The translations under genes were made by a program, and so were the position numbers. Below the pieces are notes generated by a model that worked only from the letters and a program-made list of their open reading frames with translations, made no database searches and was not told the origin of the DNA. Below, in pieces: positions 43,601-55,600 of a stretch of DNA of 64,000 bases (positions are counted from its first letter, which is position 1; every line of letters begins with the position of its first letter). This stretch comes from Okapia johnstoni (lineage: Eukaryota > Chordata > Mammalia > Artiodactyla > Giraffidae). Location of the stretch: the NCBI GenBank assembly GCA_024291935.2, contig CM044315.1, positions 58,316,385-58,380,384 on the forward strand, in the 5' to 3' direction.

Positions 43601-46600
43601 CAGAAAGCACATGACCCTTAGAGAGTAACAGTGGATTATTGTAAGCTTAACCATGTGGTGACTCCAGATGCAGCTAGTGTTTCAGTTACAGTCTCACTGC
43701 CTGAGCAAACTAACACAACTTGTGGCACCTAGTGTATAGCTGCTGATGCTTTTTCCCTTCAGTACCTGTTGGGAAAACCAAAGCTATTTGCTCTCAGCTG
43801 GCCAGGTCAGCAGTACACCTTCACTGTTCTGCTTTATGTCATAATTTAGTCTGCAGCAAGCTTTCACTTCAGCAAGACGTCACACTGGTCTGTTACACTG
43901 ATGGTATCATGTTGATTGGACCTAGCGAACAAGAAGTAAACTTACTGGCAAGACATTTGCATGTCGGAGGGTGAGAAATAAATCTGATATAATTTCAGGG
44001 GCCTTCCACCTCAGTGAAATTTCCAAGGGTCCAGTAGAATATGTTAAGATATACCTTCTAAGGTAAAAGATATGTGGTTGCATCTGACTCCTCTGCAACG
44101 AAAAAAAAAAAAAAGAGACAGACACGTTCCTAGTGGATCTCTTTGCATTTTGTTGGTGGTGGTTTAGTCACTAGGTCGTGTTTGACTATTTGAACCCCAT
44201 AGACTGTAGCCCACCAGGCTCCTCTGTGCATGGGATTTCCCAGGCAAGAATACTGGAGTGGGTAGCCATTTCCTTCTCCAGGGCATCTTCCTGACCCAGG
44301 GATCGAACCTGGGTCTCCTGCATTGCAGGCGGATTTCTTACTGACTGAGCCTCAAGGGAAGCCCTCTTTGCATTTTAAGAGGCAACACATTCCTCATTTG
44401 GATGTTATTCTGGTTCATTTACTCAGTGATCTGAAAAGCCAATAGCTTCGAGTGGGGCTCAGACCAACAGAAGATTCTGCAGCAGGTTCAGGCAGCTGTT
44501 CTAGGCGCCCTGTGCCTTGGGCCTTGTGACCTAGCAGATCCAGGGGTGTCTGCAGTGTCAGTGGTAGATAGAGCTGTTCTTTGGAAACTTCAGCAGATGG
44601 GTGTAGAGCACCATGATCTTCTTTTCATTTGATTTACTTTTAGAACCAGAACCTGAAGAGCCTGGAGACTTTTTAGTAGGTGAGAAGGTTGAAGTGGTCA
44701 AAGAAGAGGCTAAGAAGGAAGAGGAAGAAGATTTAGAAATAGATTCAGAACAATCAACAATACCAGCCAATTTGGAACGACTTTGGTCCTTTTCCTGTGA
44801 CCTAACCAAAGGCCTTAACGTGAGCAGCCTTGCCTGGAATAAAGCAAATCCAGTAAGTTATTATCAAATATTTTAATAATTCTGTCTCTAGCATTTAAGG
44901 GGACTTAGCAAGTATAACACTAATGATTTTTTTTCTCATCTGTTAACCCCTAGTTTTAAAATTCCTCTGAAAACAAGTTTATATTTTAAAAAGGGGAAAA
45001 TGCAACAGTTAGAAAACAATGTTTTTTCTTCTTTAATTTGAAAATATCACCATTTTTTAAAAGATGTACTTGGAACATGGCTGAATCTGTGTCAGATATT
45101 GAGAAGTGAACAAGAAAATAATATATATTTATTTAGTTTAACATGTTAACCAAATTCATGCACCCAAATTTGTATTCTCCTTAAGGAAACCATATTTGGA
45201 AGTATATACTTAATCCATGAGGACGAAAAAGAGTCAGACATGACTTAGCGACTAAATAACAACAGTAACAGCTTAATCCAGTGACCCTGTAAAAGTGCAA
45301 AATAATTTTGAGATTCCTTAAGAAACTAATACTACAGTGGATACTTATATAGCACCTACTATGTACCAGGCACTATTGTAAATGTTTTACTTGTATTATC
45401 ACAAATCTATGAATAAGGTACTATTTTCCACATTATGTTGCAATGAAGCACAGAAAGGATAACTTGCCCAAAGTTGTATAACCAATAAGTGAAACAGAAT
45501 TCAAACCAAGACATCCAGCTCCAGAGTTCTTGCTTTTAGTGACAGTAAAGTGAAAGTCACTCAGTCTTGTCCGACTCTTTGTGACCCTATGAACTATACA
45601 GTCCATGGAATTCTCTAGGCCAGAATACTGGAGTGGGTAGCTTTCCCTTCTCCAGGGGATCTTTCCAACCAAGGGATCGAACCCAGGTCTCCTGCACTGC
45701 AGGCAGATTCTTTACCAGCTGAGCCACAAGTGAAGCCCAAGAATACTGGAGTGGGTAACCTATCCTTTCTCCAGGGGATCTTCCTGACCCAGGAATCAAA
45801 CCAGGGTCTTCTGCTTTGCAGGCAGATTCTTTACCAACTGAGCTATCAGGGACGCCCTTTAGTACTGCACTGTTAAAAATCATCTTGAGGAAAGTTAGAT
45901 GAATTATCAAGCTGGAGAATGGTATGTTTTCTTGTAAAAAAAAAAAGAGTTAATGAGAGTTATTTTTTCTGGAGATTTATAAACTGGTTCTGAAGGCATG
46001 ATTTTCAACTAGTGCTTTTGGAATAACTTTTTTTTGTTGTTTGTTTGTTTTGAGAAATATTTATTTATTTTGGCCTCAAAATAAATGAGTGCTAGTTGCA
46101 GCATCTTTTTCTTGGTTGTTGTTGTTTGGCTTGGGCTGAGTTGTCCCACAACATGTGGAATTCCAGTTCCCAACCAGGAATTGAACCCATATCCTCTGCA
46201 TTGGGAAGTGGACCCCCAACCACTGGACCACCAGGGAGGTCCCTGATGTATGTTTAAAGTCATCAAAACTAATTTGTTTAAAATGTATTGTTTTATGCAT
46301 GTTTTAAGAATTAGCCTTATTTTGTCGCTATACCTTACAAGGTACTGTGTGCAAACATGATAGTTGTTATGGCTATTAAAAACCTATAATCAACCTGAAA
46401 CTAACAACATTGTAAATCAACTCTACTCCAATAAAAATTTTTAAATGAAAAATAAAACTATAATCATTTTTGTCAAAACCTAAATAACACATTACTTAAA
46501 TTATGTGTATTATTTTGAATAAAATAAAATACTTTTAGTGTGGATTTGTCTTTATAAAACTGTATTAGGGAACATCTTGTAGATAAGTGAAATTTAATTA

Positions 46601-49600
46601 ATCAATAATAACTGGGTAATAAAGACAGATGAATCATTTTAAGAAACTGAATATACTCACAGCTAAAAATTAATATATTGCTATTTAGAATAAAGTTAAT
46701 TTTGAATAAAGCTAAAAATATGACAGATGGCATCCATCATATTTATTTATTAATTCTGTAAATATTTGTTGAGTATGAGCTCTGTGCAGAAACTCTATTA
46801 AAGCACTGGAGATACAGTAGTAATTTAGTCACATATAGACCCTGGCCATACACTAATTTCCTATATGCTTTAATGAGGAAAAATAATACCATGGGAACAT
46901 ATAAGAGAGGGTTGTGAATGCTTCTTAAAGGAATTGACATCTATGCTGAGTCTAAAAGAGATGAATAAGAGTTTGTCAATATCAAGGGTATTGATGAAGA
47001 GTATTTTAAGACAGAGAGAACTGTGGAGACATGATGTTGATTGGGAGGTAGGATGGTGGTAGGACTGTCTTTGTATTCTTTCTGATTACAAAGAAAAGTC
47101 TGGGTTTGTTTGATAATTAAACTTTTGTACATATGTACTTATATAGTTGACCTTGAACAAAAGGGGGTTTGGGGTGCCAACCTTTTACGCAGTTAAAAAT
47201 CTAAGTGTAACTTTTGACTACCCCAAAACTTAACTACTAATAGCCTACTGTAGACTGAAAGTATTACCAAACATAAACGGTCAGTGAACACATATTTTGT
47301 GTGTTATATGTATTATAAACTGTAATCTTACAATAAAGCAAGCTAGGGGAAAGAGAATATTATTAAGAAAAATAATAAGAAAAAGAAAATACATTTATAG
47401 TTAGTTCAGTCAGTTCAGTCACTCAGTCATGTCTGACTCTTTGCAACACCGTGGACTGCAGCATGCCAGGCTTCCCTGTCCATCACCAACTCCTGGAGCT
47501 TGCTCAAACTCATGTCCATTGAGTCGGTGATGCCATCCAGCCATCTCATCTTCTGTCGTCCCCTTCTCCTGCCTTCAACCTTTCCCAGCATCAGGGTCTT
47601 TTCCAATGAGCCAGTTCTTCACATCAGGTGACCAAAGTATTGGAGTTTCAGCTTCAGCCTCAGTCCTTCCAATGAATATTCAGGACTGATATCCTTTAGG
47701 ATGGACTCGTTGGATCTCCTTGTAATCCAAGAGACTCTCAAGAGTCTTCTCCAACACCAAAGTTCAAAAAGATGAGAAGATCAATTCTTCAGCGCTCAGC
47801 TTTCTTTAAGTCCAACTCTCACATCCATACATGACTACTAGAAAAAGCCATAGCTTTGGCTAGGCAGACCTTTGTCAGCAAAGTGATGTCTCTGTTTTTT
47901 AATATGCTGTCTAGGTTGGCCATAGCTTTTCTTCCAAGGAGCAAGTGTCTTTAAATTTCATGGCTGCAATCACCATTTGCAGTCATTTTGGAGCCCAAGA
48001 AAATAAAGTCTCTCACTGTTTTCATTGTTTCCCTATCTGTTTGCTGTGAAGTGATGGGACCGGATGCCATGACCTTAGTTTTCTGAATGTTGAGTCTTAA
48101 GCCAACTTTTTCACCCTCCTCTTTCACTTTCATCAAGAGGCTCTTTAGTTCTTCGCTTTCTGCCAGAAGAGTGTTGTCATCTGCGTATCTGAGTTTATTG
48201 ATATTTCTCCCAGCAATGTTGATTCCAGCTTGTGCTTCATCCAGCCCAGCGTTTTATGTACTCCAAATATATGTTAAATAAGCTGGGTGACAATATACTC
48301 CTTTCTCAATTTGGAACCAGTCCATTGTTCCATGTCCGATTCTAACTGTTGTTTCTTGACCTGCATACAGATTTCTCAGGAGGCAGGTAAGTTGGTCTGT
48401 TATTCCCATCTCTTTCAGAATTTTACACAGTTTGTTATGATCCACACAGTCAAAGGCTTTGGCATAGTCAATAAAGCAGAAATAGATGTTTTTCTGGAAC
48501 TCTCTTGCTTTTTCTATGATCAATGGATCAATGAATCAACATTTATAGTATGGTACTGTCTTTAGCAATACTGTTAAGTGTATGTCATCCATTTAACAGA
48601 TGAATTGTCTGTCAGTACCTACATCAGTATTTTCTTAGATGATACAAAACACTGTATATGTTACATGTGTTACTTATATCAGGCATCAAAAATAAAAAGA
48701 TAATATGAAAAATTCATATTTATTTTTAGATATAATGATTTATATATTGATGAAAAAGAAGCAGCAATATGATTGCTTTATGATAGCCTAGTGTAATTGA
48801 TATGATTGCTTCAGGATAGCCTAGACTATACACTAAGAATGAATTGTTAAAAAATTTCAATGGCATATAGTATTATAGTCATATTCATAATGCTGTATTG
48901 GAAACATTGTTACACTAAAAAAAAAGCTACTTACCTGTGATGATAGGCTGACATGCAGTTTCTTCAATTATGAGAGTGAGGCATACTGTATGGTAATATA
49001 TAGTTCTTTGAAAGCGAAGTTATCAAACAGTAATAAAATGAATAGAGTATTAATTTTATATTAAATGTTCACTTATGCCTATCAAAGGAGTAGACTATTA
49101 TCTACATATATTTTATACATTCATGAAAAATCCGTTTCTTAATGTTTTGGATTTCTAGGCTATGCAGTTTTTCTGTGAATTTTTTCAAATGGTTTCATAT
49201 CTCCAAATAATGTTTCAATATATTTGTTTAAAAGAATCCCCTTTAAGTAGACCTATACAGTTCAAACTCATATTGTTCAAGGGTCAATTATAAAAGCATT
49301 TCTGGAAATGACTTGCTATTTAATCAGCTGAAGCTGCCATAACAAAACACCATAGACTGAGTGGCTTAAACAACGGAAATTTATTTCTTACAGTTCTGGA
49401 GGCTGATTCATTTCCTTGGTAAGGCTCTCTTCCAGGCTTGACTGTATCCTCACATAGTGGAGAAAAAGGGCTCTTAGATCTCTTCCTCTTTTTGTAAGGA
49501 ACCCCATCCTATCGAATGAGGACCCCACCCTACTGGACTCGTTTAACCTTAATAACCTCCTAAATGTGCTATTTCCAAATATGATCACATATTATTAGGG

Positions 49601-52600
49601 ATTAGGAGTTCCACAAATAACTTTTAGGAGAGGAGACACAATTCAGTCCATAGCACCTGACTTTAAATTTAAATGTCTTCTATTTTACATTTGAAAAAAT
49701 TAGGTCATCCTTAAAAACCCATAGGAGATTATAGTGGAATAATACAATTTTTGAAGATTATCTCAATATGTAAAAGAGCTTGTTAGCAATTGGTTCTTTT
49801 TGAGGACTTATTTTTCAGTCTGAAAATGTGATTATTGTTGTGATTTTGCTTAGCAAGATGGAAATGTTGAGTGAAAATAGATGGCATATGGTGTTTTTTT
49901 AACCTTAATTAAAATATCACCACTGTTTTTTAACACAGTTCATTAATACACATCTTCATACATTTGCCAATATTTTTATGCTAGCCTCTCTTAGTTTGAA
50001 TTTTTCTGATTTTCAGGACCTTTTGGCTGTTGGCTATGGACACTTTGGATTTAAGGAGCAAAAGAGAGGATTGGCCTGCTGTTGGTCAATAAAGAACCCC
50101 ATGGTAACTTGAGCAGGAATAAGATCTATTTTTATTTAAGTAAATGTTGACATAATTCTCGTAAAGTAGTAGATAGTTGTATTTGATAATTAAGCAAAGT
50201 CAAGGAAGTTTTATCATGCAAGACTTTATTTTCTTTGGTTTAAATCTGTAACAGTTAAATAATTAAAACTTATTCTGATACTTTATAGGATAAAGTAAAT
50301 TCACTACTATGTGCTGTTAGATCTGATGATTCAGGGCTGAAACCATTATTATATATCACTGCCTGTTATAAAGAAAAATATTTGCAAATGCAAATTTTAA
50401 AAATTGTTTCATTTAATATTGGATTGTTTTTCAATATATGAATAACTCATCACTTTATAAGATAGATTTCTGTTATCCTCAATAGATGTAAAATAGATTA
50501 AGATAATATCTTACTGTTATGAATTTTTAAAGAAAATGAACAAGAATCAGTTATGTTTTTTGCTAAATAGCCCTAGACAATCTGTCACTTACAGGTTTAC
50601 CTTGAGTTTTTTTTTTTATCGCACCATGCGGGAACTTCACAACAGAAATGTAAAGTGGACTATTTACAAAAGATCAGAAAGGCATACCAAAATATTTAGA
50701 GTTCTTATAAATAACCCTCATCTGTTAGGAAGCTGGGTTTATATAGCCTAAAAGAAAGGAAGAAGCAATTTTAAACATGTGGAAGGATTGACAGGATTCA
50801 TCAATGACAAGCTGTCTTCTTTTCCATGTAGGTTGTTAGAAACAAGAAAGGATTTGAATTGGACATTCAAACAAAATAATAAAACTCTTTACAGAGTTGT
50901 AGAAAAGAGTAACTTAGAAAGTTTTAGAGCTTCTTCTATCCTTATTTAGAAATGATTAGATAATATAAGCATTAGAAACAGATACTAGGAGATAGGAATA
51001 TATGCAGGATAATTTATTTGATGGCTGTTATTTGTATTTTTAAGAATGTAGACCTGTGATGGAAAATCTTGTTGGAAGATTACCCAAAATGATAATTACT
51101 GTAGAGCTACATGCTGTATTTTGTAAAATTATTGAGCTGCTGCTGCTGCTGCTAAGTCGCTTCAGCCGTGTCCGACTCTGTGTGACCCCATAGATGGCAG
51201 CCCACCAGGCTCCGCCGTCCCTGGGATTCTCCAGGCAAGAATACTGGAGTGGGTTGCCACCTCCTTCTCCAATGCATGAAAGTGAAAAGTGAAAGTGAAG
51301 TTGCTCAGTCGTGTCCGACTCTTAGCGACCCCATGGACTGCAGCCTACCAGGCTCCTCCGTCCATGGGATTTTCCAGGCAAGAGTACTGGAGTGGGGTGC
51401 CATTGCCTTCTCCAATTGAGCTCTGAGGATTCATCAAAATAAAGGAAATGACCAATTGAGGTTTTGTTCTCATGTATATAGGAAGTTAGGAGTAACTGAA
51501 TGTAGGTTAACTCTCCTCACATCCCCATTGCCATCAGCCTAGTCTTTAGTCACTATCACACCCTCCTGTACTGTGGTCTATAAAACCAAGTTTAAATTGT
51601 AATATAATATATTTTTTTATTCAGTGGCCAGAGCGTACTTATCAGAGTCCATATGGAGTTACTGCTGTGGATTTTTCAATCGGCTCACCTAACCTTTTAG
51701 CAGTTGGCTATCACAATGGCACTATTGCAATTTATAATGTACAGAACAACAGTAACCTTCCAGTTCTGGATAGTAGGTGAGAAAATCCAAGAATTAGATA
51801 AATATATAACATGTACCTTTTTGGGGGAGAAGGAAAAAATTAATGTTATTTAGTTTTGAGTGAATGTTTATACTGTTATTGAGAATGATACCATTATCTT
51901 TCAAACATTTGATAATTCCTCATAACGTCTCTCTAGCTGGAATGCTCTGCTTTAACATCTCTTTATCATCTTTTCTGCCTGCCCACCAACAAACTTCTTT
52001 TGGTGTATGCTGCTGCTTTTTAAAAACCTAAAATTTTTTCCAGCTTTATTGAGGTATAATTGACAAATAAAAATTGAGTTTATTTAGGTTGTACAACACG
52101 ATTAAGTGTACAATGTGATGATTTAATATATGTGTACATTGTGAAATGATTAGTGCAATCAAATTAATTAATGCATCCATAATCTCACATACCTGGAGAA
52201 GGAAATGGCAAGCCACTCCATTACTCTTGCCTGGAAAATTCCATGGACAGAGGAGCCTGGTGGGCCACAGTCTATTTCATCACAGTGTCAGACATGACTT
52301 AGTGACTAAACAACAACAACAATCTCACATAGTTACCATTTTTTTGTGTGTGGTGAGAACACTTAAGATCTACTCTTTTAGCAAATTTCATGTGTGCAAC
52401 ATAGTATTATTAACTATAATCACCATGATGTGCATTAGATTTCAAGAACTTTCATTTTATAAATGAAAGAAATAATGAATGCAACATATTGAGAAAATAA
52501 AAAAGTTTAAGGTGAAAGAGATTGAAAGATACCTTATGTTTTTATAATAAACCTGATACTAGTGGAGCAAAAATGAGGTTATATATTCATATTAGTGTTT

Positions 52601-55600
52601 GAATAAACTTCAGAAGAACTGGAAATAGGCTTTAATAGGTGTTTTTTAGTTTAATTTTTAAACTATTTGCATAGTTTTGTAAGTGTGAGCCTCTGTGTTT
52701 ATTTCCGGGCAGAAGATTTGTAACTTTTACCAAATAGTCAATTATATCTAGATTTAAAAATATTCAGCACTATTGCTTTGGAGGATTCACATAAAAAATT
52801 AAGAGAGTCAGTACTAGGAACAAAGCAACCCACTAATCATGAAAATAGTAATCTGAGAAGTGATTTTAATTTTTCAGAAAAATTTTAAATCTCAGCCTTA
52901 GAGAGAATCAAGCCAGTGGACAATGCTGAAATATAAGAAGAAGGGTGAAGTAACTACTTACTCGAATAGGACTTAAATGACTTACGTATATAAACTATGA
53001 GAAATATCCTTGTAAAAATGGAGACACTTATATTCAATGTATCTAAGTAAACTAAATTTGCACAACTAGGAAAAAGTAAGTGAATAGAGTAAAAGGAGTG
53101 GATTCTTGAAAGAAATATTTGCTTTTATATTCCTGTTATGATAGCAATAAAATTTTCTTTTTGTAAGAAATGAGAAAAACATTGGTGAATATTAGAAAAG
53201 TTTTTTTGTGTTTTGATCTTCAAAATATTTAAAGTTGAAATCCAGTTCAGAACAATAAAAAGCATCGTTCTGTAAGTAAGTCATGATGCTTTAGGGAGTT
53301 GTCCTGATCACTTAGTATTACAAGTCTTTTTAAAAATTATGGTTTATACTTAGTGATTTTCCTTGTTTTAGTGAATCACCTCAAAAACACTTGGGACCTG
53401 TATGGCAACTGCAGTGGATAGAACAAGATCGAGGGACAACAGGTGATGACAAAAGAGAAATACTAGTTTCTATATCAGCGGATGGAAGAATCTCTAAATG
53501 GGTTATACGGAAAGGACTGGACTGTCATGGTAAAAATAAATAAATACACTCATACTCTCTCTCTCTCACACACACACACCTCCACCCCCCCCCACACACA
53601 AATTATCTTTCTCTTGTTATGTGCTGAATTAAAAATTCCTAGTGAACAGTGTATAAATGGTAGTAAATTTTGGTTTGACTAAATAAGAAAAACTGGCTTT
53701 GATCATTTTGCTAAGCCTCTAACTCTGGTATTTGCTTATTTTAACCTAATGACATGCAAAGAATGGCAGAACTCATATTATTTGCAGAAGGGACATATTA
53801 TATCTACAGTACTTTTTCATGTGGTAGATAAGGTATCTATTTTTTCTTTAAAGATTTGATGCGCTTGAGACGAACAACTGCTAGCACCAGCAAAAAAGGA
53901 GGGGAAAAGGAAAAGAAAGGTGAAGCTTTGATATCTCGACAGGCTCCTGGAATGTGTTTTGCTTTTCATCCCAAGGTAAATGATTTCAATACAACTTCTA
54001 ATCATTGAAGTGTATTAAGATATAAGGCTAGGGACTTCCCTGGCAGTCCAGTGGTTGAGATTTCACTGTCCAAGGCAGGAGGTGCAGATTCAGTCCCTGG
54101 TCAGGGAGCTAAGATCACACATGTCTCCTGGCCAAAAACAAAGACAAAAGATTAGCATGTTAATAAATATTGTGCCTTGTAAGCAGAAAACTAACAAACT
54201 TAGGTATCACCCTAAGGTGAAATGGCATTTTCCGGTTGGCTGTCCTTCATCTGCATTTTAGAGGAAAGGTCTGTATTTCTGAGCAACAATAAAAGGATTA
54301 TCTACTCAATTGCTCCTTTTAACTTGAATGCCCCACCTTGCCCCTCTTGGTGACAGAAACCAAATCCACTATATAGTCTTCCATATCTCACTGTGCGTGG
54401 TGACTCTCATGATTCTGGGGATTGGGAAGACCACTTCAGATTATGCCTATCAAGACCAAAATGAAATCAGAGCACTGTTAGTAAAGTTCTGCTTTTCTAA
54501 TTCTTTTTACCTGGAGGTTCTTTGGAATCAGAAAATTCAGCCACTGTGGCTCTTACAAGAAAACATTTCCTATATATTTTCTATTATATGTAATATGATC
54601 ATCTCTTTAATGATACCATTATTCACCTACTTATGCAAACCAAAACTTGAGTTCTTACTCTAGTCTACTCTATCACCCAAATGATGTTTAGGTTTTATCA
54701 TCCTACTTCTTTTAGTCCAAGCCTACTATTCATATAGTTCAGGCTTTTATTATTTTCACTTTTATTCACTGTGTATGTGATCACTCAGTTGTGTCTAACT
54801 CTGTGTGACCCCACGGACTGTAGCCCGCCAGCCTCCTCTGTCCCTTTGACTCTCCAAGCAAGAACACTGGGATGGGTAGCCAACCCCTTCTCCAGAGGAT
54901 CTTTCCTGACCCAGGGATGAAACCCCGGTCTCTTGTATTACAAGCAGATTCTTTACCTCTGAGTCACCAGGGAAGTATCACTGCAATCATATTCTCACTG
55001 CATTCATTCTCAAATTCCTATAATCTGCTTGTCACCTTGACTCGAGAAGAGTGGTTCTCAATGTGGGCAGGGACAGGAGTACTTTCCATCAGGGACATTT
55101 CACAATACCTTCTTCAGATATTTTTGGTTGTTGCAGCTGTGGGAGGTGGGATGTAGGGAGTAGAGTTATATCTAGCGAGCAGAGTCCAGGGATGCTGCTA
55201 AACACTCTACAATACACAAGACAACCGCCATCCTCTCCCCACCCAAACAAAGAATTAGCTGGCTCAAAACATCAATATTGCTCCTTTGATTTCTTCTTTG
55301 TCTGATAAAGCATGTTATTTAGTTTCCAAATATTCAAGCCTTTTCTAAGGATCTTTCTGTTGGTTTCTAATTCAATTCCATCATGATCAGAGAACAAACT
55401 TTTTATAGACTGGATCCTTTTGAATTTATTGAGATTTGTTTTAGAGCCTAGAATGTGATGTTTACTTGTAAATATTCCCTGTGCATTTGAGAAAAGTGTA
55501 TATTCTGCTACTGTTGGGTGAAATATTCTGTGACTATCAATCAGGTTAAGTTAGTTGATGATATTGCTCAAGTTCACTGTATCCTTCCTGATTTTCTGCC

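Noticed and set aside
43922..44125. Minus-strand frame over the ERV-like region
   Set aside because: Antisense chance frame. The similarity to pol is on the + strand only.
44558..44809. Ser-rich 83-codon frame on the minus strand
   Set aside because: Shadow of the Glu/Lys-rich exon 6 of DNAI4 read backwards.
54328..54663. 111-codon + strand frame in the exon 10-11 intron
   Set aside because: No domain, no splice sites in phase with DNAI4, no homology recognised. AT-rich introns produce such frames by chance.
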